Assembly: GCF_900185725.1 (NCBI RefSeq) | Contig: NZ_FYAU01000024.1 | Span: forward strand, 124,001 to 188,000 | DNA length: 64,000 nt | Source of the DNA: Stappia sp. TSB10P1A | GTDB lineage: Bacteria; Pseudomonadota; Alphaproteobacteria; Rhizobiales; Stappiaceae | Reading direction: 5' to 3' | In this document: piece by piece, positions 9,168 through 17,534 of the stretch | How the letters are laid out: each line of letters opens with the position of its first letter | How positions within the stretch are numbered: the stretch's first letter is position 1 | Program-made: the position numbers and the translations under genes | The notes under the pieces: generated by a model | What the model saw: the letters and a program-made list of their open reading frames with translations, nothing else | Told to the model about the DNA's origin: nothing | The model's database searches: none

Positions 9168-9500
9168 CTATTTCAACGCCACATAGGTCGCGGCGTCGAG
9201 CATGGCGACGCGCACCGCCACGCACTGACCGGTTGCTTTGGCGACACTCGCGCGCAACTGCCCTGCGAGTTCGGATACGACCTCGCGGGTGCGCTCGGGC
9301 CGCGGCATAAGCTGCATCTCGACATTGACCTGGGGCTGGTCCGCCATTCCCAGAACCGGGATAACGGCAATCTGGAAGGCCGCATTATCGACCCTGAGGC
9401 TGGAGCACAGCGCGGTCCGCAAATCCGGGAGCAAGGCAGCCAGCCCGCTCCTCACCGCGTTGTACTGTGTCTCGTCGACGAAGATCTTGATGTTGGGCAT
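9168..9500 (-). CDS. Small tautomerase-like protein with N-terminal proline
   Basis: A 110-residue protein beginning Met-Pro (MPNIKIFVDE). Removal of the methionine would expose Pro1, the catalytic base of the tautomerase superfamily (4-oxalocrotonate tautomerase, CHMI). The length and beta-alpha-beta pattern fit a fused two-unit member, but sequence similarity beyond the N-terminus is not clear to me. It lies 7 bp downstream of hydroxyquinol 1,2-dioxygenase, so it is probably the last gene of the liv set 1/dioxygenase operon. It could tautomerise maleylacetate or another ring-cleavage product. Function is unproven. Confidence 0.6.
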   Translation of the reverse strand: MPNIKIFVDETQYNAVRSGLAALLPDLRTALCSSLRVDNAAFQIAVIPVLGMADQPQVNVEMQLMPRPERTREVVSELAGQLRASVAKATGQCVAVRVAMLDAATYVALK

Positions 9501-9507
9501 CCTGTCC

Positions 9508-10344
9508 TCACCGTGGAACGAGCACGAAATCGAAGGGGGACCGCCAGAGCGTCTCACCGTTGTCGACCTTCTCGTAAGGCGCGATCAGGGTGGTCTTCAC
9601 GCCGAAAACGGCATCTGACTCCAGATACTCGTCACCGCCGACAAACGTATGGGTAACGAGCTTCTGATAGCCGGGCGCCGTGATAAGATAGTGCATGTGC
9701 GCCGGGCGGTAGGGATGCCGGCCGAGTTGACCCAGCATCTTGCCGACAGGTCCGTCATCGGGGATCGGGTAGCTCACGGGCTTGATGCCGACAAAACTGT
9801 AATGTCCATCCGCCGCCGTAATGAAGCGGCCGCGATTGTTCCACTTCGGCTGAATGTCGGGCTGCTGGACGTCATAGTAGCCGTCGGCGTTATCCGACCA
9901 GACGTCCACCGACGCACCTTCGATCGGATGGCCGTCGAGGTCCAGCACTCGGCCCTCGAACAGACAGCTTTCGCCCTTGCCATCGAGATTGATCGAATCG
10001 CCCATCTGCCGGATCGGCGCGTCGGCGACATGGAATGGCCCGAAGACCGTGTTCTCCGTCGCCCCTTCCGGCCGGCGGTTGTTGATCGCATCGACCAGCA
10101 TCGAGAAACCGAGAACGTCGGAGAGCAGAATGAACTCCTGCCGTTCGCCTGAGCACATCTGGCCGGTTCTTGTCAGAAAGCCAATGGCGAAATCCCATTC
10201 TTCCTGGGTCAGGCTCACGTCTTTCGCGAAGCCATGAAGGTGCTTCACCAGACTGGACATGATCTCGGCAAGACGCGGATCGGTCTGCGCCCCCATGCGG
10301 GCATTGACTGTCTCAACGGAATTGGTTTCGGTGAAATAACTCAT
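9508..10344 (-). CDS. Hydroxyquinol 1,2-dioxygenase
   Basis: Intradiol Fe(III) dioxygenase opening the ring of hydroxyquinol (1,2,4-trihydroxybenzene) to maleylacetate. The 278-residue protein has the N-terminal dimerisation domain (1-95) and the beta-sandwich with the Fe ligands: Tyr156/157 (DGYYD), Tyr192 (SYPIPDDGP), His216 and His218 (RPAHMH). Spacing matches characterised hydroxyquinol dioxygenases. I chose the ATG at 10344, which has GGAG nine bases upstream; an ATG at 10359 would overlap the end of livM. It is the 3' neighbour of liv set 1 and supplies the substrate for the maleylacetate reductase encoded nearby. Confidence 0.93.
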   Translation of the reverse strand: MSYFTETNSVETVNARMGAQTDPRLAEIMSSLVKHLHGFAKDVSLTQEEWDFAIGFLTRTGQMCSGERQEFILLSDVLGFSMLVDAINNRRPEGATENTVFGPFHVADAPIRQMGDSINLDGKGESCLFEGRVLDLDGHPIEGASVDVWSDNADGYYDVQQPDIQPKWNNRGRFITAADGHYSFVGIKPVSYPIPDDGPVGKMLGQLGRHPYRPAHMHYLITAPGYQKLVTHTFVGGDEYLESDAVFGVKTTLIAPYEKVDNGETLWRSPFDFVLVPR

Positions 10345-10348
10345 GAGC

Positions 10349-11401
10349 TTATTCTCCATGAACGGATCGCGTGTTGCGCCGGATGCCGGTGTCCGGGCGT
10401 TTCGGGGGCGCATGTTCGAGCGGAAGCAGGTTGACGCCTGTCCATTGCGTGAAGCCGCCCCACAGACCGCGACGCGCGAAAAGCATGACCACGATGCCGA
10501 TCACGCCGAGTACGATGAGGTAGACCGTGCCGTAGTCCGACAGCAGGCGCTGCAATCCGTAAAACACCAGCACGCCGATGATCGGTCCCGGCAGTGTGCC
10601 GATCCCGCCTATGACGACGATGAAGATGACGAAGGCCGTCCAATCGATGACGGAAAAGGCGGCATCGGGTGAAATGCGCCCCGTCTGGATGAAGATGAGC
10701 GCACCGCAAAGCCCTGTGGCGAACGCCGTGAGCAGGAAAACAAGCGCCTTCAGCCGGACCGGATCGACTCCGACCGAGCGCGCCGCCACGGGATTGTCTC
10801 GCACGGCCTGCAGCCCAAGCCCCATGCGCGAGCGCAGGAAGATCCAACTGGCGACCAGCATCGCGACGACCAGCCCGAGTGCCAGCCAGTAGGTGAGCAT
10901 GTCGACCGCAGCAGCAGGCGAAACGCCGAGAACCTCACGCAGCAACTGGACACCCGGCATGTCACGGGCAGCGCCACGTGGCAGCGCCGTGCCCGTGCCA
11001 CCGCCGAGCGCCTGCCACTGGCTGAAGGAAAGACGCGCGATATCCGCCACCGCCCAGGTGCCGATGGCGAAATAGGCGCCGTTCAGGCGAAAAACGAAGA
11101 AGGCGACGGGCACCGAAAGCACCATGGCGACGAGGCCACCGATCAGACCGCCGGTGAGCGGGTCGAGCCCCCACAAAATGGCCGCGGCGAACATCACGTA
11201 GGCGCCGACGCCGACGAAGAGTTGTTGGCCGACGGAAACAAGCCCGGCAAAGCCGGCCAGCATGTTCCAATTGAGCGCCAGAACCAGGAGGCACAGGACC
11301 ATGAAGAGATCCTGGACAAGCGCGCGCAGACCGAACAGTGGGACGACGGCCAGAGCGGCGACGATGACGAGGAGCGACAGGAGGCCTAGGGCGTTCTTCA
11401 T
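10349..11401 (-). CDS. Branched-chain-type ABC transporter permease LivM (set 1)
   Basis: Inner-membrane permease of the HAAT/LivM family, 350 residues with about nine hydrophobic segments, the GLVSVGQQLFVGVGAY region and the conserved cytoplasmic loop SRMGLGLQAVRDNPVAARSVGVD that contacts the ATPases. The C-terminus extends into a short hydrophilic tail ending beside the hydroxyquinol dioxygenase start. Order livG-livF-livH-livM with overlaps or short gaps shows one transcription unit. The set lacks its own binding-protein gene. In catabolic clusters such systems import aromatic acids or phenols rather than leucine; substrate here unknown. Confidence 0.88.
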   Translation of the reverse strand: MKNALGLLSLLVIVAALAVVPLFGLRALVQDLFMVLCLLVLALNWNMLAGFAGLVSVGQQLFVGVGAYVMFAAAILWGLDPLTGGLIGGLVAMVLSVPVAFFVFRLNGAYFAIGTWAVADIARLSFSQWQALGGGTGTALPRGAARDMPGVQLLREVLGVSPAAAVDMLTYWLALGLVVAMLVASWIFLRSRMGLGLQAVRDNPVAARSVGVDPVRLKALVFLLTAFATGLCGALIFIQTGRISPDAAFSVIDWTAFVIFIVVIGGIGTLPGPIIGVLVFYGLQRLLSDYGTVYLIVLGVIGIVVMLFARRGLWGGFTQWTGVNLLPLEHAPPKRPDTGIRRNTRSVHGE

Positions 11402-11410
11402 CTGTGATCC

Positions 11411-12274
11411 TCAATCATGGGCGCGGGGAAAGAGCCCCCGCGGCCGCACGAGCAGAATCAGAACGAAGGCGACGTGGCCTGCCAGGATCTGCCATTCGAG
11501 CTTCAATGCCGCACCGAACGCCTGGGCCACGCCGATGATGAGCCCACCGATCAGCGTCCCCCATAGGCTGCCAAGGCCGCCGATGATCACCGCTTCGAAT
11601 GCATAGAGGAGGCGTGCCGGGCCGATCGATGGATCGAAATTCGCCCGTGCGCCGAGATAGAGCGCCGCGATCGTGGCGACGACCAGCGCAATGCCGGTGG
11701 CGAGCGCAAAGACCCGGCGTGGACGGATGCCCATGAGCTGCGCGGTGACGGAGTCGTCCGATGTCGCCCGGAAGGCGCGTCCGATCGCTGTGCGATAGAA
11801 GATCCAGTTAAGGCACAGGATCACGAGAATGGCCGAGGCGAAGGTGATCAGCGGCATCACCCCGACGCTGACCGAGCCGAAGGCAAGCGACTTGGCCTCG
11901 ATGGGGCCGACAGGCAGTCTGCGACTGTCGGCGGTGAACTGTTCGAGCAATGCGTTCTGGATGACCACCGACAATCCGAAAGTGACGAGAAGCGGTGGCA
12001 GGATGTCGTCGCCCAGCACCCTGTTCAGAAGAACCGTCTGCAACAGCCAGCCCAGCAGGAACATCAGTGGCAAGGCGATCAGCGCCGCCACGAAGGGATT
12101 GAGGCCAAGAGCGGTACCGATCCCCAGTATAAGATAGGCGCCGAGCACGATCAGGTCGCCGTGGGCGAGATTGACCAGCCGCATAATGCCAAACACGAGG
12201 CTGAGGCCGGCGGCAAAAAGGGCATAGAGCCCGCCGAGCAGCAGTCCCTGGATGAGCGTGTCCAGCCAGATCAT
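11411..12274 (-). CDS. Branched-chain-type ABC transporter permease LivH (set 1)
   Basis: A 287-residue polytopic permease of the LivH family. It begins with the amphipathic segment and LLLGGLYALFAAGLSLVFG, followed by the MRLVNLAHGDL motif typical of LivH, and ends in LLVRPRGLF, the usual C-terminus. It forms the heterodimeric channel with LivM. The start overlaps the livF stop by 4 bp (ATGA), so translation is coupled. It is clearly paralogous to the LivH of set 2 in this cluster. Confidence 0.9.
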   Translation of the reverse strand: MIWLDTLIQGLLLGGLYALFAAGLSLVFGIMRLVNLAHGDLIVLGAYLILGIGTALGLNPFVAALIALPLMFLLGWLLQTVLLNRVLGDDILPPLLVTFGLSVVIQNALLEQFTADSRRLPVGPIEAKSLAFGSVSVGVMPLITFASAILVILCLNWIFYRTAIGRAFRATSDDSVTAQLMGIRPRRVFALATGIALVVATIAALYLGARANFDPSIGPARLLYAFEAVIIGGLGSLWGTLIGGLIIGVAQAFGAALKLEWQILAGHVAFVLILLVRPRGLFPRAHD

Positions 12275-12984
12275 GAATGCGTTATCCCGAAATAGGCGTC
12301 GTGGATGGCCTCGCGCGACAGCTCGTCCGGCCGTCCCGACAGGGTGATACGTCCCTCCATCATGCAGTGGACCGTATCGGCGACTTGCAACGCCTGGCCG
12401 ATGTCCTGCTCGACGACGATGATCGCCGTCCCGCTTTCACGGATGGTCGGAAAGGCCGCATAGATTTCGCGGATGACGACCGGGGCCAGGCCGAGGCTGA
12501 GTTCGTCGCATAAAAGGACCGAGGGGTTCGACATCAGCGCCCGCCCGATCGCGACCATCTGTTGCTGTCCGCCGGAGAGCGAGGTGGAGGGCTGATGCCT
12601 GCGCTCCGAAAGGACCGGGAACAGTTCGCACACGCGGCCCTTGTTCCAGAAACCACTGCCCTTGCGGGCATGTGCTCCGATCAGCAGGTTCTCCTCGACC
12701 GACAGACTGGGGAACAACCGCCGACCCTCGGGAACCATGCTGATTCCGGCCCTCAGAATGTCGGGCGCGTTCAACTGATCGATGCGGCCGCCATCGAGTG
12801 TCACGGTTCCGGCGGTGACACGCGCGATCCCAGTGATGGCACGCATCAGCGTTGTCTTACCGGCACCGTTGGCGCCAATAATGGCGAGGGTTTCGCGCTG
12901 CTTGAGCGCAAGGTCGACGCCGAACAGCGCTTGGAAGTCGCCATAGTGAGCTGTCAGATCCTTGACCTCGAGAAGCACGCTCAT
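12271..12984 (-). CDS. ABC transporter ATP-binding protein LivF (set 1)
   Basis: A 237-residue ATPase with Walker A GANGAGKTT (about residues 37-45), signature LSGGQQQMVAIGRAL, Walker B LLCDELSLGLAP and the conserved switch histidine replaced by VEQDIG, all normal for LivF. It starts at the ATG at 12984, overlapping the livG stop by 4 bp (ATGA). It pairs with LivG to energise import. Confidence 0.92.
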   Translation of the reverse strand: MSVLLEVKDLTAHYGDFQALFGVDLALKQRETLAIIGANGAGKTTLMRAITGIARVTAGTVTLDGGRIDQLNAPDILRAGISMVPEGRRLFPSLSVEENLLIGAHARKGSGFWNKGRVCELFPVLSERRHQPSTSLSGGQQQMVAIGRALMSNPSVLLCDELSLGLAPVVIREIYAAFPTIRESGTAIIVVEQDIGQALQVADTVHCMMEGRITLSGRPDELSREAIHDAYFGITHS

Positions 12985-13700
12985 GCCTCGATCCCCAGAT
13001 AGATTTCGCGCACTGCCGGGGCAGCCATGACCTCGTCGGGTTTGCCAACCATCAGCATGCGCCCGAAGTTCAGAACCATGAGCCGGCTGACGACGGCATT
13101 GAGCGCGTGCAGGACATGCTCGATCCACAGGATCGCGGTGCCTTGGGCGTGAATGGCGCGTATGGTCGAGATCAGTTCGCCGCACTCGGCGTCGGTCAGG
13201 CCGCCCGCGATCTCGTCGAGCATGATGACGCGCGGGCGGGTGGCGAGCGCGCGCGCCAGTTCCAGACGCTTCCGATTGAGGAGCGGCAGAGCCCCGGCCT
13301 TGTGGGTCGCCAGATGTGCAAGCCCTGCCCGCTCGAGAATATCCATGCAGAAACCCGGTGCCTCTGCGGCGCTCACAGATCCGCCGAAGCGCGCCGCGAC
13401 CAGCAGATTTTCATAAACCGAGAGATGATCGAAAGGTTGCGGGATCTGGAAAGACCGGCCGATGCCACTGCTGCAGCGCTGCATCGCGCTCTCGTAGGTG
13501 ACGTCGCGCCCGTCGAGAACAACGCGGCCGCTGTCGGGTCGCAGGTTGCCCGAGATCAGGTTGAAGAGCGTCGATTTCCCCGCTCCATTGGGACCGATGA
13601 TGCCCATCGCCTCGCCCGGGGCGAGCTCGAAACTGACATCATCGGTGACCTTGAGCGCGCCGAAACTCTTCGACATCCCCTGTACTGCCAGGATAGCCAT
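12981..13700 (-). CDS. ABC transporter ATP-binding protein LivG (set 1)
   Basis: A 239-residue ATPase, Walker A GPNGAGKST, Walker B VIMLDEIAGGL. The ABC signature is not LSGGQ: the corresponding place reads LLNRKRLELARAL, and set 2 LivG has the same change. The change is shared by both copies, so it is a property of this LivG subfamily rather than damage. First gene of liv set 1; GAGGG lies before the ATG, and a LysR-type box (site 4) lies 104 bp upstream. Confidence 0.92.
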   Translation of the reverse strand: MAILAVQGMSKSFGALKVTDDVSFELAPGEAMGIIGPNGAGKSTLFNLISGNLRPDSGRVVLDGRDVTYESAMQRCSSGIGRSFQIPQPFDHLSVYENLLVAARFGGSVSAAEAPGFCMDILERAGLAHLATHKAGALPLLNRKRLELARALATRPRVIMLDEIAGGLTDAECGELISTIRAIHAQGTAILWIEHVLHALNAVVSRLMVLNFGRMLMVGKPDEVMAAPAVREIYLGIEA

Positions 13701-13803
13701 GGCCCTCCCCCTCGATCACCCGATCGCGCTGTCGCTGCAACCTCCTCGATATCATCACCGTACCCCCGACACGCTGACGGCAAGATCGGATGACTGCGCG
13801 AAA

Positions 13804-13820
13804 ATATCACCCTTTGGCAT
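13804..13820. promoter_or_regulatory. Putative LysR-type operator, site 4 (upstream of liv set 1)
   Basis: ATATCACCCTTTGGCAT keeps the AT-N11-AT core (T at 13807, A at 13819) and is followed by AAG as at site 3. It is the most divergent of the four sites. It lies in the 155-bp gap between the flavin reductase gene and livG set 1, where a promoter for the second half of the cluster is expected. Confidence 0.35.
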
Positions 13821-13855
13821 AAGTCCCCGCGGTCGGCGCACGCCTCGGACGACAC

Positions 13856-14416
13856 TCAGCGGAAGACGTCGCGGTATTCCTCCTCGAGCGAAACGATACT
13901 CGCCACGCCCTCGCTGTTTTCACGCAATCGATGCCAGCGTCTGTCCATGTAGACGAGCGATTCCCTCTCAGGCGCGTCGAGACCTGCGGCTGCGCCTTCA
14001 AGGAGTTCAGCCGCCACGAGTGTCGCCCCTTCGACCGGCAATGTGCCGGTGATGCGTGCGCGGAACCACGTGGACACGCTGGTATAGAGAGGCTCGCCGG
14101 TCGGCAGCCTTTCCCATGCGACGCCGCCTCCGAAACGGTCGACGCCGGGGGTCGCACCAAGCCGCGCCAGTTCCAGATCCGGATAGCGCAACAGGTGGAT
14201 GATCACCGTTTCCGACTGGAGGACCGTGGCGGTCGAGCCGGACCGCGCCGACAACGAGAACGCCACGGTCGGAGGCGTGGCGCTGACCGAGATCAGCGAC
14301 GACACGGTCATGGCGACGGGTCTCCCGCCGGGATCGGCGGTAATCACCGCGACTCCGGCGGGATGGAACCTGAAAGCTTCGCGGAACGCTTCCGCGATGG
14401 TGTCTGTCTTCATCAT
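13856..14416 (-). CDS. Flavin reductase component of a two-component hydroxylase
   Basis: A 186-residue protein of the flavin-reductase (FMN-binding split barrel) family. Near the N-terminus it has FRFHPAGVAVITAD and VAMTVSSLISVSATPPTVAFSL, the standard substrate and flavin-binding strands. It supplies reduced FAD or FMN to the adjacent oxygenase, as GraA does for GraD in resorcinol hydroxylase or the HpaC/TftC type reductases do for their partners. It lies 61 bp downstream of the oxygenase gene. The start may be either of two adjacent ATGs (14416 or 14413). Confidence 0.88.
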   Translation of the reverse strand: MMKTDTIAEAFREAFRFHPAGVAVITADPGGRPVAMTVSSLISVSATPPTVAFSLSARSGSTATVLQSETVIIHLLRYPDLELARLGATPGVDRFGGGVAWERLPTGEPLYTSVSTWFRARITGTLPVEGATLVAAELLEGAAAGLDAPERESLVYMDRRWHRLRENSEGVASIVSLEEEYRDVFR

Positions 14417-14477
14417 GGGATGCCTTGGCTGCTTCCGTCGCAGAGCGGCGCGGACATGGCGCCGCCCTGCATATGCG

Positions 14478-15695
14478 TCACTTCTCGATCAGGTCGTAGA
14501 ACTGCCAGACCCGGTCGGACCAGAGCCCGCCGATCTCGCGGCCGGCGGAGGTGACGATCGACGGCGCGATCGTAAAGTGGTTCGCCGCCACCATCATGTC
14601 TCGGAAGGTGCGCTGGAGGACCCCGGCGCGCAGGCCGGCGCCGCCGGAAGCGCGATAGGCGAAGTTGCATATGTCGACGCCGACTTCGTGAACCTGCGCC
14701 TTGGCGAGATGCACGAGACTGATCTGACGCGTCGTCATCTGCTTGCCCGCCTCGGCGCTCGCCTCGATATCGCCCCAGACTTCCATCACGAAGGCGCGAG
14801 CGGCGCGATAGCTGGCCTCGGCGCGACCGTAGTCATGCCAGAACTTCTCGCTTTCACCCAGCATGCCGGCGCGGCCGGACTTGGATCGCGCGAATTTCGC
14901 GATCTCATCGAGCATGCGTCGACCCGCACCCATTGCCCAGCCGGTATGGCCGATCGCGGCGAGGCCGACGATCCCGAGGCTGAAGAGCTCCTCGAGACGC
15001 TGCGGCGGCGCCGTCAGGATCGGGAAGACCAGATCCTCGGCAATGAACACATCTTCGGCGGAATAGTCGATCGAGCCTGTACCCTTGAGCCCAAGCACGT
15101 CCCAGTTGCCAAGCTGCTTGTGCTCACCGATGGGCGCATGCGCGCACATCACGATGACGTTGCCGTCCTCATCCTTGGCCGGCTTCCCCTCCCCGTCGTC
15201 AATGAAGCAGGCAGAGTGCGACCACGTGGCGTGGCTGAAACCCGAGCCGTAGCTCCATTTGCCGGTCAGGCGATAGCCGCCCTCGACCTTCTTGAGCATG
15301 CCAAGCGGTGCGCCCTGTCCTGAAAAACGGTTGTCGGTCCCCGGCGCAAACAGACGCTCTACGGCGCTGTCGGGGAGGAAAGCCGCCGACATGGCCCCGA
15401 TGCAGCAATGCACCATCGACACCCAGCCAGCCGATCCGGACCACCAGCTCACGGCCTCGAGCAGTTGCAGAACCTCGGTCGGACGCATCTGCGCGCCCCC
15501 GAGTTTTTCCGTCGCCAGAAGGTGAGAGAACCGCAGCGGTTTCAGCGCCTCGAAAGTGTCTCTCGTCAGTTCCCCGGCCTCCTCGTCCGCTGGGGCGTTG
15601 GCTTCCAGGGTCGGGCCGATCTCCTCGATCTTCTTCAGGACCTCACGATAATCGATACTGTCGCCCCAGTATCTGTGCTTCATGGGCTTGTTCAT
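14478..15695 (-). CDS. Flavin-dependent monooxygenase, oxygenase component (acyl-CoA dehydrogenase fold)
   Basis: A 405-residue group D flavin monooxygenase with the acyl-CoA dehydrogenase fold, related to HsaA and to the oxygenase of resorcinol and 4-hydroxyphenylacetate hydroxylases. The middle contains GKWSYGSGFSHA and LGLKGTGSIDYSAEDVF, typical of this group, and the C-terminal helical domain ends in RDMMVAANHF. It uses reduced flavin from the neighbouring reductase to hydroxylate a phenol. A GGAG site precedes the ATG at 15695. With hydroxyquinol dioxygenase in the cluster, resorcinol (giving hydroxyquinol) is a reasonable substrate, but a bulkier phenol cannot be excluded. Confidence 0.87.
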   Translation of the reverse strand: MNKPMKHRYWGDSIDYREVLKKIEEIGPTLEANAPADEEAGELTRDTFEALKPLRFSHLLATEKLGGAQMRPTEVLQLLEAVSWWSGSAGWVSMVHCCIGAMSAAFLPDSAVERLFAPGTDNRFSGQGAPLGMLKKVEGGYRLTGKWSYGSGFSHATWSHSACFIDDGEGKPAKDEDGNVIVMCAHAPIGEHKQLGNWDVLGLKGTGSIDYSAEDVFIAEDLVFPILTAPPQRLEELFSLGIVGLAAIGHTGWAMGAGRRMLDEIAKFARSKSGRAGMLGESEKFWHDYGRAEASYRAARAFVMEVWGDIEASAEAGKQMTTRQISLVHLAKAQVHEVGVDICNFAYRASGGAGLRAGVLQRTFRDMMVAANHFTIAPSIVTSAGREIGGLWSDRVWQFYDLIEK

Positions 15696-15715
15696 GGCAT
15701 CTCCTCTCGATTTAT

Positions 15716-16504
15716 TCAGGCGGCGAGAAAATCGCCGATAGTCTTCAGGCTCTCGGGTTTCTCCTGGAGCACCAGGTGGCCGGCATCCGCGATCAGAAGG
15801 GTCTGCGCGTCCGGCAGCGCCGCCGCCCAGAGCGACGCCTGACTGGCGGGAAGGAGCGTGTCCTTCTCCCCCCAGACGATCAGGGTTGGATTGGTAATCC
15901 GCGCCATCATCCGGCGCAGGTTCGGGTGCCCCATGCCAAACGGCGCGCAAAGCCGGCCTACCGCCTCCCCTTCCCGCGCCCGATCGGCGCCGAATTGTTC
16001 CGCAAAGGCCGGATCGGAGCCGTCCGGGAAGTAGCGCAGCGCCACCGAAGCATCGTGGGCCAGGTATCCCGGAAGGTCCTGCGGCGCGATCGCGCCGAGA
16101 TCGGTCGCCGGATGGGCCGGATCGTTCAGGCCGGCCGGTGCGACGAGGACGACGCGGTCGAACGTCTCGCGAGCGACGGCCGCGAGTTCCGTCGCCATCC
16201 AACCGCCCATCGAAAAGCCCATCAGATGCGGCTTTTCGGGCAGGTCCATCGCGTCGAGAAGGTCGAGATAGTGAATGATGGCGTCGGCCATTCCGGAAAC
16301 GGCCGGCGCGTCGGCGGAATACCCCATCCCCGGATGGCTCGGGCAATAGACCCGGAACCGGTCAGCCAGTCCTTCCGCGAAGTCGAAGCCTTCGAGTGTC
16401 GCAGCGCCGTGCAGGAACAGAACCGGCTTCCCCTTGCCGACCGCCTTGACCACCGTGCGGATCCCGCCAATGTCGTATTCCAATGTCTCGAACTGAACAG
16501 TCAT
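15716..16504 (-). CDS. Alpha/beta hydrolase (possible ring-cleavage product hydrolase)
   Basis: A 262-residue alpha/beta hydrolase with oxyanion motif HGAA (about 32-35) and a full triad: Ser98 in GFSMGG, Asp215 in GEKDTLLP and His243 in DAGHLV. The layout resembles meta-cleavage-product hydrolases and related C-C or ester hydrolases. It lies 20 bp upstream of the oxygenase gene and 10 bp downstream of the alcohol dehydrogenase gene, so it is in the same transcript. It may remove a side chain or acyl group from the aromatic substrate, or open a lactone; the sequence does not decide. Confidence 0.85.
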   Translation of the reverse strand: MTVQFETLEYDIGGIRTVVKAVGKGKPVLFLHGAATLEGFDFAEGLADRFRVYCPSHPGMGYSADAPAVSGMADAIIHYLDLLDAMDLPEKPHLMGFSMGGWMATELAAVARETFDRVVLVAPAGLNDPAHPATDLGAIAPQDLPGYLAHDASVALRYFPDGSDPAFAEQFGADRAREGEAVGRLCAPFGMGHPNLRRMMARITNPTLIVWGEKDTLLPASQASLWAAALPDAQTLLIADAGHLVLQEKPESLKTIGDFLAA

Positions 16505-16514
16505 TTTTGCCTCC

Positions 16515-17534
16515 TCAGGCGATCTCGGGCTGGATCAGCACCTTGCATTGTGTGGTCCGCCGGCGCAGGCCCTCGAAGATCTGAGGCACCGGCGATAGAC
16601 CGATCCGGTCGGTGATAATGGTCTGCGGCGCAAACCTCGCGCCCTCGCCCAGGACATCGAGTGCGATGCCGAATTCGTGGTGTTGATGGAAAAAGACGGA
16701 GAAGATCAGATCGATCTCCTTGGACAGCGCGACAAACGGATCCCAGGAATCCCCACCGACGCAAAGCCCAACTCCGATCACCTTGCCCTGCAACCGGACC
16801 GCCTCGGTCGCCGCCTGCAGCAGCCCCGGCTTACCCACGCATTCAAAAACGATGTCGGGCGGCCCGCCACACAGATCGGCAAGATGGTCTGCCAGCTTAT
16901 CGTTCGATAAGGCAAAGCCGGTCGCGCCGAGGGCATAAGCGCGTTCTGCCTGATGGTCGTGGAGATCGGCCATAACAACGTGCGAAGCGCCCAGACGCCG
17001 CGCCCAGAAGGCAATGAGAAGACCGATCGGGCCCGCGCCGAGAACAGCGACCCTGTCTCCGACTTTCATCCCAGAGCGCACGACACAGTGAAGTGCCACG
17101 GCAAGCGGCTCCGCAAGGGCGGCATCGCTCACCCTCACGCCATCGGGAAGAATGTGGCACTGCCGCGCCGCGACCGCCACATACTCGGCATATCCGCCGC
17201 CGATCAGTCTCATCTCCACGCAGCGCGCCGGGTCGCCCGACCTGCAACGTTCGCAATGACCACAGCCACGCATCGGAACGACGGCCACCATGTCTCCGGC
17301 TTTCAGGGTCGTCACCGATTTGCCAACCGCCACGACCTCACCGGCAATCTCGTGACCGAGGACGAACCCTTCACCGATCCCGAACGGTGCCGGATCCTCC
17401 GTGATATGAAGATCGCTGCCGCAGATGCCGCAGGCCTCCACCCGTAGCACCACCTCGTCGCCTCCCGGCGTCGGGTCGGGCACCTCGCCGATCCGTAAGG
17501 GTCGGCCGACTTGGTCGAAGATCGCCGCCTTCAT
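16515..17534 (-). CDS. Zinc-dependent alcohol dehydrogenase
   Basis: A 339-residue medium-chain dehydrogenase. Catalytic zinc ligands are Cys38 and His61-Glu62 (GHEIAGEVVAVG). Structural zinc ligands are Cys91, 94, 97 and 105. The NAD(P)-binding site is VLGAGPIGLL. The close threonine-dehydrogenase/sorbitol-dehydrogenase-like branch prevents naming a substrate. The ATG at 17534 overlaps the livM stop (ATGA), tying it to liv set 2. It probably oxidises an alcohol side chain of the imported compound or a pathway intermediate. Confidence 0.9.
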   Translation of the reverse strand: MKAAIFDQVGRPLRIGEVPDPTPGGDEVVLRVEACGICGSDLHITEDPAPFGIGEGFVLGHEIAGEVVAVGKSVTTLKAGDMVAVVPMRGCGHCERCRSGDPARCVEMRLIGGGYAEYVAVAARQCHILPDGVRVSDAALAEPLAVALHCVVRSGMKVGDRVAVLGAGPIGLLIAFWARRLGASHVVMADLHDHQAERAYALGATGFALSNDKLADHLADLCGGPPDIVFECVGKPGLLQAATEAVRLQGKVIGVGLCVGGDSWDPFVALSKEIDLIFSVFFHQHHEFGIALDVLGEGARFAPQTIITDRIGLSPVPQIFEGLRRRTTQCKVLIQPEIA

